From Petrolisthes cinctipes (taxonomy: Eukaryota; Arthropoda; Malacostraca; Decapoda; Porcellanidae), in assembly GCA_033782935.1 (NCBI GenBank), contig JAWQEG010000526.1:1017501-1081500 (forward strand): a stretch of DNA of 64,000 nt, written 5' to 3'. A program made the translations under genes and the position numbers. Each line of letters begins with the position of its first letter. Position 1 is the first letter of the stretch. Below, piece by piece: positions 1 through 10,300 of this stretch. Under the pieces are notes generated by a model. That model was not told the DNA's origin and made no database searches. It worked only from the letters and a program-made list of their open reading frames with translations.

Positions 1-148
1 CCAAAATATCGAATTTTCGGGTGTTTAGGGCCAGAATTTGAGATATGAACGGGTACAGAAGATGCATGCACGTATCGACTTTTGGGCACCTAAAAGATCG
101 ATTTTCAGTATGTTTTTGGCCTGTATTTTGATAATACTCTAACACGGA

Positions 149-296
149 GTAGGCATGTACAGATACCTTCTTGGACCTCTAAATATCGAATTTTCGTGTG
201 TTTTGGGACTGAATTTGAGATATCGATTTTTTAGCACCTAAAATGTCGATTTTTAGCATGTTTTTAGCCTATATTTTGAAAATATTCTAGCACTGT
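149..296 (+). repeat. Monomer class S (short, 148 bp)
   Basis: Diagnostic features are GGGACTGAATTTGAGATATCG followed directly by the ACTTTTTGGCACC region (here ATTTTTTAGCACC), then TTTTTAGCCTATATTTTG and the end TTCTAGCACTG. Compared with full monomers it lacks 29 bp between two ATAT copies, so GAGATAT joins straight to CGAC or CGAT. The lost segment carries the TATAAA hexamer, ACGGGTAC and the TGCATGCA palindrome. At 148 bp it is close to nucleosome-core length; whether that matters is inference. Its dyad is ATATTTTGAAAATAT (271-285). Confidence 0.95.
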
Positions 297-472
297 GTAG
301 GCATGTACAGATTGCTTCTGGGACCCCAAAATATTGAATTTTCGGGTGTTTTGAGCCTGAATTTGAGATATAAACGGGTACAGAAGATACATGCACATAT
401 TGACTTTTGGCATCTAAAATATCGATTTTCAGCATGTTTTGGGCCTGTATATTGAAAATACTCTAACACTGA
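297..472 (+). repeat. Monomer class B (full length, 176 bp, TG-rich variant)
   Basis: Diagnostic features are GATTGCTTCTGGG, AAAATATTGAATTTT, TTTTGAGCCTGAATTTG, AGATACATGCACATATTGACTTT, then either GGCATCTAAAATATCG or GGCACCAAAAATATCG, and TTCAGCATGTTTTGGGCC. Three diagnostic positions read TG where class C reads CG (GATTGC/GATCGC, ATTGAA/ATCGAA, ATTGAC/ATCGAC). B is the middle monomer of the trimer and is doubled in tetrameric units. Confidence 0.93.
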
Positions 473-544
473 GTAGGCATGTAAAGATTGCTTCTGGGAC
501 CCCAAAATATTGAATTTTCGGGTGTTTTGAGCCTGAATTTGAGA

Positions 545-550
545 TATAAA
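545..550 (+). promoter_or_regulatory. TATAAA hexamer repeated in full-length monomers (tentative)
   Basis: GAGATATAAACGGG is present in almost every B and C monomer and missing from S monomers, where the 29-bp deletion removes it. TATAAA matches the consensus of a polymerase II TATA box. In A+T-rich DNA the match has little weight alone, and I see no associated gene. It is noted because satellite arrays can be transcribed; promoter function is speculative. Confidence 0.2.
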
Positions 551-585
551 CGGGTACTGAAGATGCATGCACATATCGACTTTTG

Positions 586-593
586 TGCACCTA
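586..593. other. Region containing GTGCAC palindrome of one C subtype
   Basis: The TTTTGTGCACC version of the C monomer contains the 6-bp palindrome GTGCAC where the other C subtype reads TTTTGGGCACC. The difference is one base and tracks the subtype, together with ACTGAAG against ACAGAAG. It serves here only as a subtype marker. Confidence 0.6.
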
Positions 594-623
594 AAAGATC
601 GATTTTCAGTATGTTTTGAGCAT

Positions 624-638
624 GTATTTTGAAAATAC
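624..638. other. Perfect 15-bp dyad GTATTTTGAAAATAC (C-type form)
   Basis: GTATTTT and AAAATAC are reverse complements around a central G. The element sits near the 3' end of nearly every C monomer and many B monomers. In S monomers the corresponding site reads ATATTTTGAAAATAT (example 271-285), also a perfect dyad. Many B monomers carry GAATTTTGAAAATAC, which breaks one pair. It could form a small cruciform or bind a dimeric protein; neither is shown by sequence alone. Confidence 0.85.
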
Positions 639-3600
639 TCTAACACGGAGTAGGCATGTACAGATCGCTTCTGGGACCCCTAAATATCGAATTTTCGGGT
701 GTTTTGGGACTGAATTTGAGATATCGACTTTTGGCACCTCAAAGATCGATTTTTAGCATGTTTTTAGCCTATATTTTGAAAATATTCTAGCACTGAGTAG
801 GCATGTACAGATTGCTTCTGGGACCCCAAAATATTGAATTTTCGGGTGTTTTGAGCCTGAATTTGAGATATAAACGGGTACAGAAGATACATGCACATAT
901 TGACTTTGGGCATCTAAAATATCGATTTTCAGCATGTTTTGGGCCTGAATTTTGAAAATACTCTAACACGTAGTAGGCATGTACAGATCGCTTCTGGGAC
1001 CCCAAAATATCGAATTTTCGGGTGTTTAGGGCCAGAATTTGAGATATAAACGGGTACTGAAGATGCATACACATATCGACTTTTGTGCACCTAAAAGATC
1101 GATTTTCAGTATGTTTTTGGCCTGTATTTTGAAAAAACTCTAACACGGAGTAGGCATGTACAGATGCCTTCTGGGACCTCTAAATATCGAATTTTCAGGT
1201 GTTTTGGGACTGAATTTGAGATATCGAATTTTTGGCACCTAAAATGTCGATTTTTAGCATGTTTTTAGCCTATATTTTGAAAATATTCTAGCACTGAGTA
1301 GGCATGTACAGATTGCTTCTGGGACCCTAAAATATTGAATTTTCGGGTGTTTTGAGCCTGAATTTGAGATATAAACGGGTACAGAAGATACATGCACATA
1401 TTGACTTTGGGCACCAAAAATATCGATTTTCAGCATGTTTTGGGCCTGAATTTTGAAAATACTCTAACATGGAGTAGGCATGTACAGATCGCTTCTGGGA
1501 CCCCAAAATATCGAATTTTCGGGTGTTTAGGGCCAGAATTTGAGATATAAACGGGTACAGAAGATGCATGCACATATCGACTTTTGGGCACCTAAAAGAT
1601 CGATTTTGAGCATGTTTTTGGCCTGTATTTTGAAAATACTCTAACACGGAGTAGGCATGTACAGATACCTTCTGGGACCTCTAAATATCGAATTTTCGGG
1701 TGTTTTGGGACTGAATTTGAGATATCGATTTTTTGGCACCTAAAATGTCGATTTTTAGCATGTTTTTAGCCTATATTTTGAAAATATTCTAGCACTGTGT
1801 AGGCATGTACAGATTGCTTCTGGGACCCCAAAATATTGAATTTTCGGGTGTTTTGAGCCTGAATTTGAGATATAAACGGGTACAGAAGATACATGCACAT
1901 ATTGACTTTGGGCACCAAAAATATCGATTTTCAGCATGTTTTGGGCCTGAATTTTGAAAATACTCTAACACGGAGTAGGCATGTACAGATCGCTTCTGGG
2001 ATCCCAAAATATCGAATTTTCGGGTGTTTAGGGCCAGAATTTGAGATATAAACGGGTACAGAAGATGCATGCACATATCGACTTTTGGGCACCAAAAAGA
2101 TCGATTTTCAGTATGTTTTTGGCCTGTATTTTGAAAATACTCTAACACGGAGTAGGCATGTACAGATGCCTTCTGGGACCTCTAAATATCGTATTTTCGG
2201 GTGTTTTGGGACTGAATTTGAGATATCGAATTTTTGGCACCTAAAAGATCGATTTTTAGCATGTTTTTAGCCTATATTTTGAAAATATTCTAGCACTGAG
2301 TAGGCATGTACAGATTGCTTCTGGGACCCCAAAATATTGAATTTTCGGGTGTTTTGAGCCTGAATTTGAGATATAAACGGGTACAGAAGATACATGCACA
2401 TATTGACTTTGGGCACCAAAAATATCGATTTTCAGCATGTTTTGGGCCTGAATTTTGAAAATACTCTAACACGGAGTAGGCATGTACAGATTGCTTCTGG
2501 GACCCCAAAATATCGAATTTTCGGGTGTTTTGAGCCTGAATTTGAGATATAAACGGGTACTGAAGATGCATGCACAGATCGACTTTTGTGCACCTAAAAG
2601 ATCGATTTTCAGTATGTTTTGAGCATGTATTTTGAAAATACTCTAACACGGAGTAGGCATGTACAGATCGCTTCTGGGACCCCTAAATATCGAATTTTCG
2701 GGTGTTTTGGGACTGAATTTGAGATATCGACTTTTTGGCACCTAAAAGATCGATTTTTAGCATGTTTTTAGCCTATATTTTGAAAATATTCTAGCACTGA
2801 GTAGGCATGTACAGATTGCTTCTGGGACCCCAAAATATTGAATTTTCCGGTGTTTTGAGCCTGAATTTGAGATATAAACGGGTACAGCAGATACATGCAC
2901 ATATTGACTTTGGGCATCTAAAATATCGATTTTCAGCATGTTTTGGGCCTGAATTTTGAAAATGCTCTAACACGGAGTAGGCATGTACAGATCGCTTCTG
3001 GGACCCCTAAATATCGAATTTTCGGGTGTTTAGGGCCAGAATTTGAGATATAAACGGGTACTGAAGATGCATGCACATATCGACTTTTGGGCACCTAAAA
3101 GATCGATTTTCAGTATGTTTTTGGCCTGTATTTTGAAAATACTCTAACACGGAGTAGGCATGTACAGATACCTTCTGGGACCTCTAAATATCGAATTTTC
3201 GGGTGTTTTGGGACTGAATTTGAGATATCGATTTTTTGGCACCTAAAATATCGATTTTTAGCATGTTTTTATCCTATATTTTGAAAATATTCTAGCACTG
3301 TGTAGGCATGTACAGATTGCTTCTGGGACCCCAAAATATTGAATTTTCGGGTGTTTTGAGCCTGAATTTAGGATATAAACGGGTACAGAAGATACATGCA
3401 CATATTGACTTTGGGCACCAAAAATATCGATTTTCAGCATGTTTTGGGCCTGAATTTTGAAAATACTCTAACACGGAGTAGGCATGTACAGATTGCTTCT
3501 GGGACCCCAAAATATCGAATTTTCGGGTGTTTTGAGCCTGAATTTGAGATATAAACGGGTACTGAAGATGCATGCACATATCGACTTTTGTGCACCTAAA

Positions 3601-4656
3601 AGATCGATTTTCAGTATGTTTTGAGCATGTATTTTGAAAATACTCTAACACGGAGTAGGCATGTACAGATCGCTTCTGGGACCCGTAAATATCGAATTTT
3701 CGGGTGTTTTGGGACTGAATTTGAGATATCGACTTTTTGGCACCTAAAAGATCGATTTTTAGCATGTTTTTAGCCTATATTTTGAAAATATTCTAGCACT
3801 GAGTAGGCATGTACAGATTGCTTCTGGGACCCCAAAATATTGAATTTTCGGGTGTTTTGAGCCTGAATTTGAGATATAAACGGGTACAGAAGATACATGC
3901 ACATATTGACTTTGGGCACCAAAAATATCGATTTTCAGCATGTTTTGGGCCTGAATTTTGAAAATACTCTAACACTGAGTAGGCATGTACAGATTGCTTC
4001 TGGGACCCCAAAATATTGAATTTTCGGGTGTTTTGAGCCTGAATTTGAGATATAAACGGGTACTGAAGATGCATACACATATCGACTTTTGTGCACCTAA
4101 AAGATCGATTTTCAGTATGTTTTGAGCATGTATTTTGAAAATACTCTAACACGGAGTAGGCATGTACAGATCGCTTTTGGGACCCCTAAATATCGAATTT
4201 TCGGGTGTTTTGGGACTGAATTTGAGAAATCGACTTTTTGGCACCTAAAAGATCGATTTTTTGCATGTTTTTAGCCTATATTTTGAAAATATTCTAGCAC
4301 TGAGTAGGCATGTACAGATTGCTTCTGGGACCCCAAAATATTGAATTTTCGGGTGTTTTGAGCCTGAATTTGAGATATAAACGGGTACAGAAGATGCATG
4401 CACATATTGACTTTGGGCACCAAAAATATCGATTTTCAGCATGTTTTGGGCCTGAATTTTGAAAATACTCTAACATGGAGTAGGCATGTACAGATCGCTT
4501 CTGGGACCCCAAAATATCGAATTTTCGGGTGTTTAGGGCCAGAATTTGAGATATAAACGGGTACAGAAGATGCATGCACATATCGACTTTTGGGCACCTA
4601 AAAGATCGATTTTGAGCATGTTTTTGGCCTGTATTTTGAAAATACTCTAACACGGA

Positions 4657-4981
4657 GTAGGCATGTACAGATACCTTCTGGGACCTCTAAATATCGAATT
4701 TTCGGGTGTTTTGGGACTGAATTTGAGATATCGATTTTTTGGCACCTAAAATGTCGATTTTTAGCATGTTTTTAGCCTATATTTTGAAAATATTCTAGCA
4801 CTGTGTAGGCATGTACAGATTGCTTCTGGGACCCCAAAATATTGAATTTTCGGGTGTTTTGAGCCTGAATTTGAGATATAAACGGGTACAGAAGATGCAT
4901 GCACATATCGACTTTTGGGCACCTAAAAGATCGATTTTGAGCATGTTTTTGGCCTGTATTTTGAAAATACTCTAACACGGA
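4657..4981 (+). repeat. Dimeric HOR variant (325 bp, S + B/C hybrid)
   Basis: S (4,657-4,804) is followed by a single full-length monomer (4,805-4,981). That monomer starts as B (GATTGC, ATTGAA) and ends as C (GATGCATGCACATATCGAC, GATTTTGAGCATGTTTTTGGCC). This is the structure expected from in-register recombination between a B and a C monomer with loss of one monomer. Related dimers start at 6,160, 37,384, 38,711 and 40,214. Confidence 0.88.
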
Positions 4982-5482
4982 GTAGGCATGTACAGATACC
5001 TTCTGGGACCTCTAAATATCGAATTTTCGGGTGTTTTGGGACTGAATTTGAGATATCGATTTTTTGGCACCTAAAAGATCGATTTTTAGCATGTTTTTAG
5101 CCTATATTTTGAAAATATTCTAGCACTGTGTAGGCATGTACAGATTGCTTCTGGGACCCCAAAATATTGAATTTTCGGGTGTTTTGAGCCTGAATTTGAG
5201 ATATAAACGGGTACAGAAGATACATGCACATATTGACTTTGGGCACCAAAAATATCGATTTTCAGCATGTTTTGGGCCTGAATTTTGAAAATACTCTAAC
5301 ACGGAGTAGGCATGTACAGATCGCTTCTGGGACCCCAAAATATCGAATTTTCGGGTGTTTAGGGCCACAATTTGAGATATAAACGGGTACAGAAGATGCA
5401 TGCACATATCGACTTTTGGGCACCTAAAAGATCGATTTTGAGCATGTTTTTGGCCTGTGTTTTGAAAATACTCTAACACGGA

Positions 5483-6159
5483 GTAGGCATGTACAGATAC
5501 CTTCTGGGACCTCTAAATATCGAATTTTCGGGTGTTTTGGGACTGAATTTGAGATATCGATTTTTTGGCACCTAAAATGTCGATTTTTAGCATGTTTTTA
5601 GCCTATATTTTGAAAATATTCTAGCACTGTGTAGGCATGTACAGATTGCTTCTGGGACCCCAAAATATTGAATTTTCGGGTGTTTTGAGCCTGAATTTGA
5701 GATATAAACGGGTACAGAAGATACATGCACATATTGACTTTTGGCATCTAAAATATCGATTTTCAGCATGTTTTGGGCCTGTATATTGAAAATACTCTAA
5801 CACTGAGTAGGCATGTACAGATTGCTTCTGGGACCCCAAAATATTGAATTTTCGGGTGTTTTGAGCCTGAATTTGAGATATAAACGGGTACAGAAGATAC
5901 ATGCACATATTGACTTTGGGCACCAAAAATATCGATTTTCAGCATGTTTTGGGCCTGAATTTTGAAAATACTCTAACATGGGGTAGGCATGTACAGATCG
6001 CTTCTGGGACCCCAAAATATCGAATTTTCGGGTGTTTAGGGCCAGAATTTGAGATATAAACGGGTACAGAAGATGCATGCACATATCGACTTTTGGGCAC
6101 CTAAAAGATCGATTTTGAGCATGTTTTTGGCCTGTATTTTGAAAATACTCTAACACGGA
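5483..6159 (+). repeat. Tetrameric HOR variant (677 bp, S+B+B+C)
   Basis: Monomers are S 5,483-5,630, B 5,631-5,806, B 5,807-5,982 and C 5,983-6,159. The extra B is the reciprocal of the monomer lost in the neighbouring 325-bp dimers. The second B ends in ACATGGGGTAGG, a rare variant repeated near 37,200, 38,527 and 40,029. Copies of the tetramer start at 36,707 and 39,537. Confidence 0.88.
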
Positions 6160-7987
6160 GTAGGCATGTACAGATACCTTCTGGGACCTCTAAATATCGA
6201 ATTTTCAGGTGTTTTGGGACTGAATTTGAGATATCGATTTTTTGGCACCTAAAAGATCGATTTTTAGCATGTTTTTAGCCTATATTTTGAAAATATTCTA
6301 GCACTGTGTAGGCATGTACAGATTGCTTCTGGGACCCCAAAATATTGAATTTTCGGGTGTTTTGAGCCTGAATTTGAGATATAAACGGGTACAGAAGATG
6401 CATGCACATATCGACTTTTGGGCACCTAAAAGATCGATTTTGAGCATGTTTTTGGCCTGTATTTTGAAAATACTCTAACACGGAGTAGGCATGTACAGAT
6501 ACCTTCTGGGACCTCTAAATATCGAATTTTCGGGTGTTTTGGGACTGAATTTGAGATATCGATTTTTTGGCACCTAAAAGATCGATTTTTAGCATGTTTT
6601 TAGCCTATATTTTGAAAATATTCTAGCACTGTGTAGGCATGTACAGATTGCTTCTGGGACCCCAAAATATTGAATTTTCGGGTGTTTTGAGCCTGAATTT
6701 GAGATATAAACGGGTACAGAAGATACATGCACATATTGACTTTGGGCACCAAAAATATCGATTTTCAGCATGTTTTGGGCCTGAATTTTGAAAATACTCT
6801 AACACGGAGTAGGCATGTACAGATCGCTTCTGGGACCCCAAAATATCGAATTTTCGGGTGTTTAGGGCCACAATTTGAGATATAAACGGGTACAGAAGAT
6901 GCATGCACATATCGACTTTTGGGCACCAAAAAGATCGATTTTCAGTATGTTTTTGGCCTGTATTTTGAAAATACTCTAACACGGAGTAGGCATGTACAGA
7001 TGCCTTCTGGGACCTCTAAATATCGTATTTTCGGGTGTTTTGGGACTGAATTTGAGATATCGAATTTTTGGCACCTAAAAGATCGATTTTTAGCATGTTT
7101 TTTGCCTATATTTTGAAAATATTCTAGCACTGAGTAGGCATGTAAAGATTGCTTCTGGGACCCCAAAATATTGAATTTTCGGGTGATTTGAGCCTGAATT
7201 TGAGATATAAACGGGTACAGAAGATACATGCACATATTGACTTTGGGCACCAAAAATATCGATTTTCAGCATGTTTTGGGCCTGAATTTTGAAAATACTC
7301 TAACACGGAGTAGTCATGTACAGATTGCTTCTGGGACCCCAAAATATCGAATTTTCGGGTGTTTTGAGCCTGAATTTGAGATATAAACGGGTACTGAAGA
7401 TGCATGCACATATCGACTTTTGTGCACCTAAAAGATCGATTTTCAGTACGTTTTGAGCATGTATTTTGAAAATACTCTAACACGGAGTAGGCATGTACAG
7501 ATCGCTTCTGGGACCCCTAAATATCGAATTTTCGGGTGTTTTGGGACTGAATTTGAGATATCGACTTTTTGGCACCTAAAAGATCGATTTTTAGCATGTT
7601 TTTAGCCTATATTTTGAAAATATTCTAGCACTGAGTAGGCATGTACAGATTGCTTCTGGGACCCCAAAATATTGAATTTTCCGGTGTTTTGAGCCTGAAT
7701 TTGAGATATAAACGGGTACAGAAGATACATGCACATATTGACTTTGGGCATCTAAAATATCGATTTTCAGCATGTTTTGGGCCTGAATTTTGAAAATGCT
7801 CTAACACGGAGTAGGCATGTACAGATCGCTTCTGGGACCCCTAAATATCGAATTTTCGGGTGTTTAGGGCCAGAATTTGAGATATAAACGGGTACTGAAG
7901 ATGCATGCACATATCGACTTTTGGGCACCTAAAAGATCGATTTTCAGTATGTTTTTGGCCTGTATTTTGAAAATACTCTAACACGGA

Positions 7988-8472
7988 GTAGGCATGTACA
8001 GATACCTTCTGGGACCTCTAAATATCGAATTTTCGGGTGTTTTGGGACTGAATTTGAGATATCGATTTTTTGGCACCTAAAATGTCGATTTTTAGCATGT
8101 TTTTATCCTATATTTTGAAAATATTCTAGCACTGTGTAGGCATGTACAGATTGCTTCTGGGACCCCAAAATATTGAATTTTCGGGTGTTTTGAGCCTGAA
8201 TTTGAGATATAAACGGGTACAGAAGATACATGCACATATTGACTTTGGGCACCAAAAATATCGATTTTCAGCATGTTTTGGGCCTGAATTTTGAAAATAC
8301 ACGGAGTAGGCATGTACAGATTGCTTCTGGGACCCCAAAATATCGAATTTTCGGGTGTTTTGAGCCTGAATTTGAGATATAAACGGGTACTGAAGATGCA
8401 AGCACATATCGACTTTTGTGCACCTAAAAGATCGATTTTCAGTATGTTTTGAGCATGTATTTTGAAAACGGA
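7988..8472 (+). repeat. 485-bp HOR variant with two internal deletions (6 and 10 bp)
   Basis: The unit is 16 bp short. At the B/C junction (about 8,295) GAAAATACACGG lacks the TCTAAC hexamer. At the end of C (about 8,464) TTGAAAACGGAG lacks 10 bp. Both deletions remove the variable segment between the TTTTGAAAA dyad and the next monomer start. The same unit recurs at 42,042 and 44,030, and its 16-bp deficit explains why the block duplicated at 41.0-45.0 kb is 1,988 and not 2,004 bp. Confidence 0.88.
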
Positions 8473-9975
8473 GTAGGCATGTACAGATCGCTTCTGGGAC
8501 CCCTAAATATCGAATTTTCGGGTGTTTTGGGACAGAATTTGAGATATCGACTTTTTGGCACCTAAAAGATCGATTTTTTGCATGTTTTTAGCCTATATTT
8601 TGAAAATATTCTAGCACTGAGTAGGCATGTACAGATTGCTTCTGGGACCCCAAAATATTGAATTTTCGGGTGTTTTGAGCCTGAATTTGAGATATAAACG
8701 GGTACAGAAGATACATGCACATATTGACTTTGGGCACCAAAAATATCGATTTTCAGCATGTTTTAAGCCTGAATTTTGAAAATACTCTAACACGGAGTAG
8801 ACATGTACAGATCGCTTCTGGGACCCCAAATTATCGAATTTTCGGGGGTTTAGGGCCAGAATTTGAGATATAAACGGGTAAAGAAGATGCATGCACATAT
8901 CGACTTTTGGGCACCTAAAAGATCGATTTTCAATATGTTTTTGTCCTGTATTTTGAAAATACTCTAACACGGAGTAGGCATGTACAGATCGCTTCTGGGA
9001 CCCCTAAATATCGAATTTTCGGGTGTTTTGGGACTGAATTTGAGATATCGACTTTTTGGCACCAAAAAGATCGATTTTTAGCATGTTTTTAGCCTATATT
9101 TTGAAAATATTCTAGCACTGAGTAGGCATGTACAGATTGCTTCTGGGACCCCAAAATATTGAATTTTCGGGTGTTTTGAGCCTGAATTTGAGATATAAAC
9201 GGGTACAGAAGATACATGCACATATTGACTTTGGGCACCAAAAATATCGATTTTCAGCATGTTTTGGGCCTGAATTTTTAAAATACTCTAACACGGAGTA
9301 GGCATGTACAGATTGCTTCTGGGACCCCAAAATATCGAATTTTCGGGTGTTTAGGGCCAGAATTTGAGATATAAACGGGTACAGAAGATGCATGCACATA
9401 TCGACTTTTGGGCACCTAAAAGATCGATTTTCAGTATGTTTTTGGCCTGTATTTTGAAAATACTCTAACACGGAGTAGGCATGTACAGATACCTTCTGGG
9501 ACCTCTAAATATCGAATTTTCGGGTGTTTTGGGACTGAATTTGAGATATCGATTTTTTGACACCTAAAATGTCGATTTTTAGCATGTTTTTAGCCTATAT
9601 TTTGAAAATATTCTAGCACTGTGTAGGCATGTACAGATTGCTTCTGGGACCCCAAAATATTGAATTTTCGGGTGTTTTGAGCCTGAATTTGAGATATAAA
9701 CGGGTACAGAAAATACATGCACATATAGACTTTGGGCATCTAAAATATCGATTTTCAGCATGTTTTGGGCCTGTATTTTAAAAATACTCTAACACTGAGT
9801 AGGCATGTACAGATTGCTTCTGGGACCCCAAAATATTGAATTTTCGGGTGTTTTGAGCCTGAATTTGAGATATAAACGGGTACTGAAGATGCATGCACAT
9901 ATCGACTTTTGTGCACCTAAAAGATCGATTTTCAGTATGTTTTGAGCATGTATTTTGAAAATACTCTAACACGGA

Positions 9976-10300
9976 GTAGGCATGTACAGATCGCTTCTGG
10001 GACCCCTAAATATCGAATTTTCGGGTGTTTTGGGACTGAATTTGAGATATCGACTTTTTGGCACCAAAAATATCGATTTTCTGCATGTTTTGGGCCTGAA
10101 TTTTGAAAATACTCTAACACGGAGTAGGCATGTACAGATTGCTTCTGGGACCCCAAAATATCGAATTTTCGGGTGTTTAGGGCCAGAATTTTAGATATAA
10201 ACGGGTACAGAAGATGCATGCACATATCGACTTTTGGGCACCTAAAAGATCGATTTTCAGTATGTTTTTGGCCTGTATTTTTAAAATACTCTAACACGGA
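9976..10300 (+). repeat. Dimer with an S/B hybrid short monomer
   Basis: The first monomer (9,976-10,123, 148 bp) begins as S (CCCCTAAATATCG, GGGACTGAATTTGAGATATCG) but ends as B (GGCACCAAAAATATCG, TTTTGGGCCTGAATTTTG, CTCTAACACGGA). A C monomer (10,124-10,300) follows. The switch lies in the GGCACC region. This dimer and the preceding trimer (826 bp together) are missing between 45,016 and 45,517 in the second duplicon. Confidence 0.82.

Larger units (their letters stand above)
149..649 (+). repeat. Reference 501-bp higher-order repeat unit (S+B+C trimer)
   Basis: This is the first complete trimer and the reference for the array. It contains a short monomer S (149-296), a full-length monomer B (297-472) and a full-length monomer C (473-649): 148+176+177 = 501 bp. 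The next units begin at 650, 1150, 1651, 2152, 2653, 3154, 3655 and 4156. The same position in successive units matches better than neighbouring monomers within a unit, which defines a higher-order repeat. The S monomer contains GATATC (219-224 in this unit), a hexamer otherwise absent from normal full-length monomers, so it marks the HOR period. Confidence 0.95.
473..649 (+). repeat. Monomer class C (full length, 177 bp)
   Basis: Class C ends the trimer. It carries AGATGCATGCACATATCGACTTTTG, GCACCTAAAAGATCGATTTT and TCAGTATGTTTT(GAGCA or TGGCC)TGTATTTTG, and ends CTCTAACACGGA. Two subtypes alternate along the array. One has TTTTGAGCCTGAA with ACTGAAGATGC and TTTTGTGCACC. The other has TTTAGGGCCAGAA with ACAGAAGATGC and TTTTGGGCACC. 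This particular copy has a TTGC/TTGAA (B-like) 5' part, as many first-subtype copies do, so C monomers are themselves mosaics. Confidence 0.9.
4657..6985 (+). repeat. Mixed dimer/trimer/tetramer block with 1503-bp period, copy 1
   Basis: Order is dimer 4,657, trimer 4,982, tetramer 5,483, dimer 6,160 and trimer 6,485. Dimers at 4,657 and 6,160 are 1,503 bp apart (3 x 501), as are trimers 4,982 and 6,485. Both trimers share the rare GGGCCACAATTTG variant in their C monomer (near 5,365 and 6,868). In the second duplicon the block between the same flanks is 36,707-41,039, which is 4,333 bp against 2,329 bp here: 2,004 bp longer, equal to four HOR lengths. Confidence 0.85.

Noticed and set aside
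586..600. GATC/ATCGAT-rich motif as a regulatory site
   Set aside because: AAAGATCGATTTT is a fixed part of the monomer consensus, and nothing besides its palindromic core suggests a function.
287..646. Minus-strand open frame of 119 codons, repeated in most HOR units
   Set aside because: It is the translation of satellite monomers, recurs only because the HOR is divisible by three, overlaps another open frame on the same strand, and is broken by indels and hybrids without sign of frame protection. The protein resembles no family I know.
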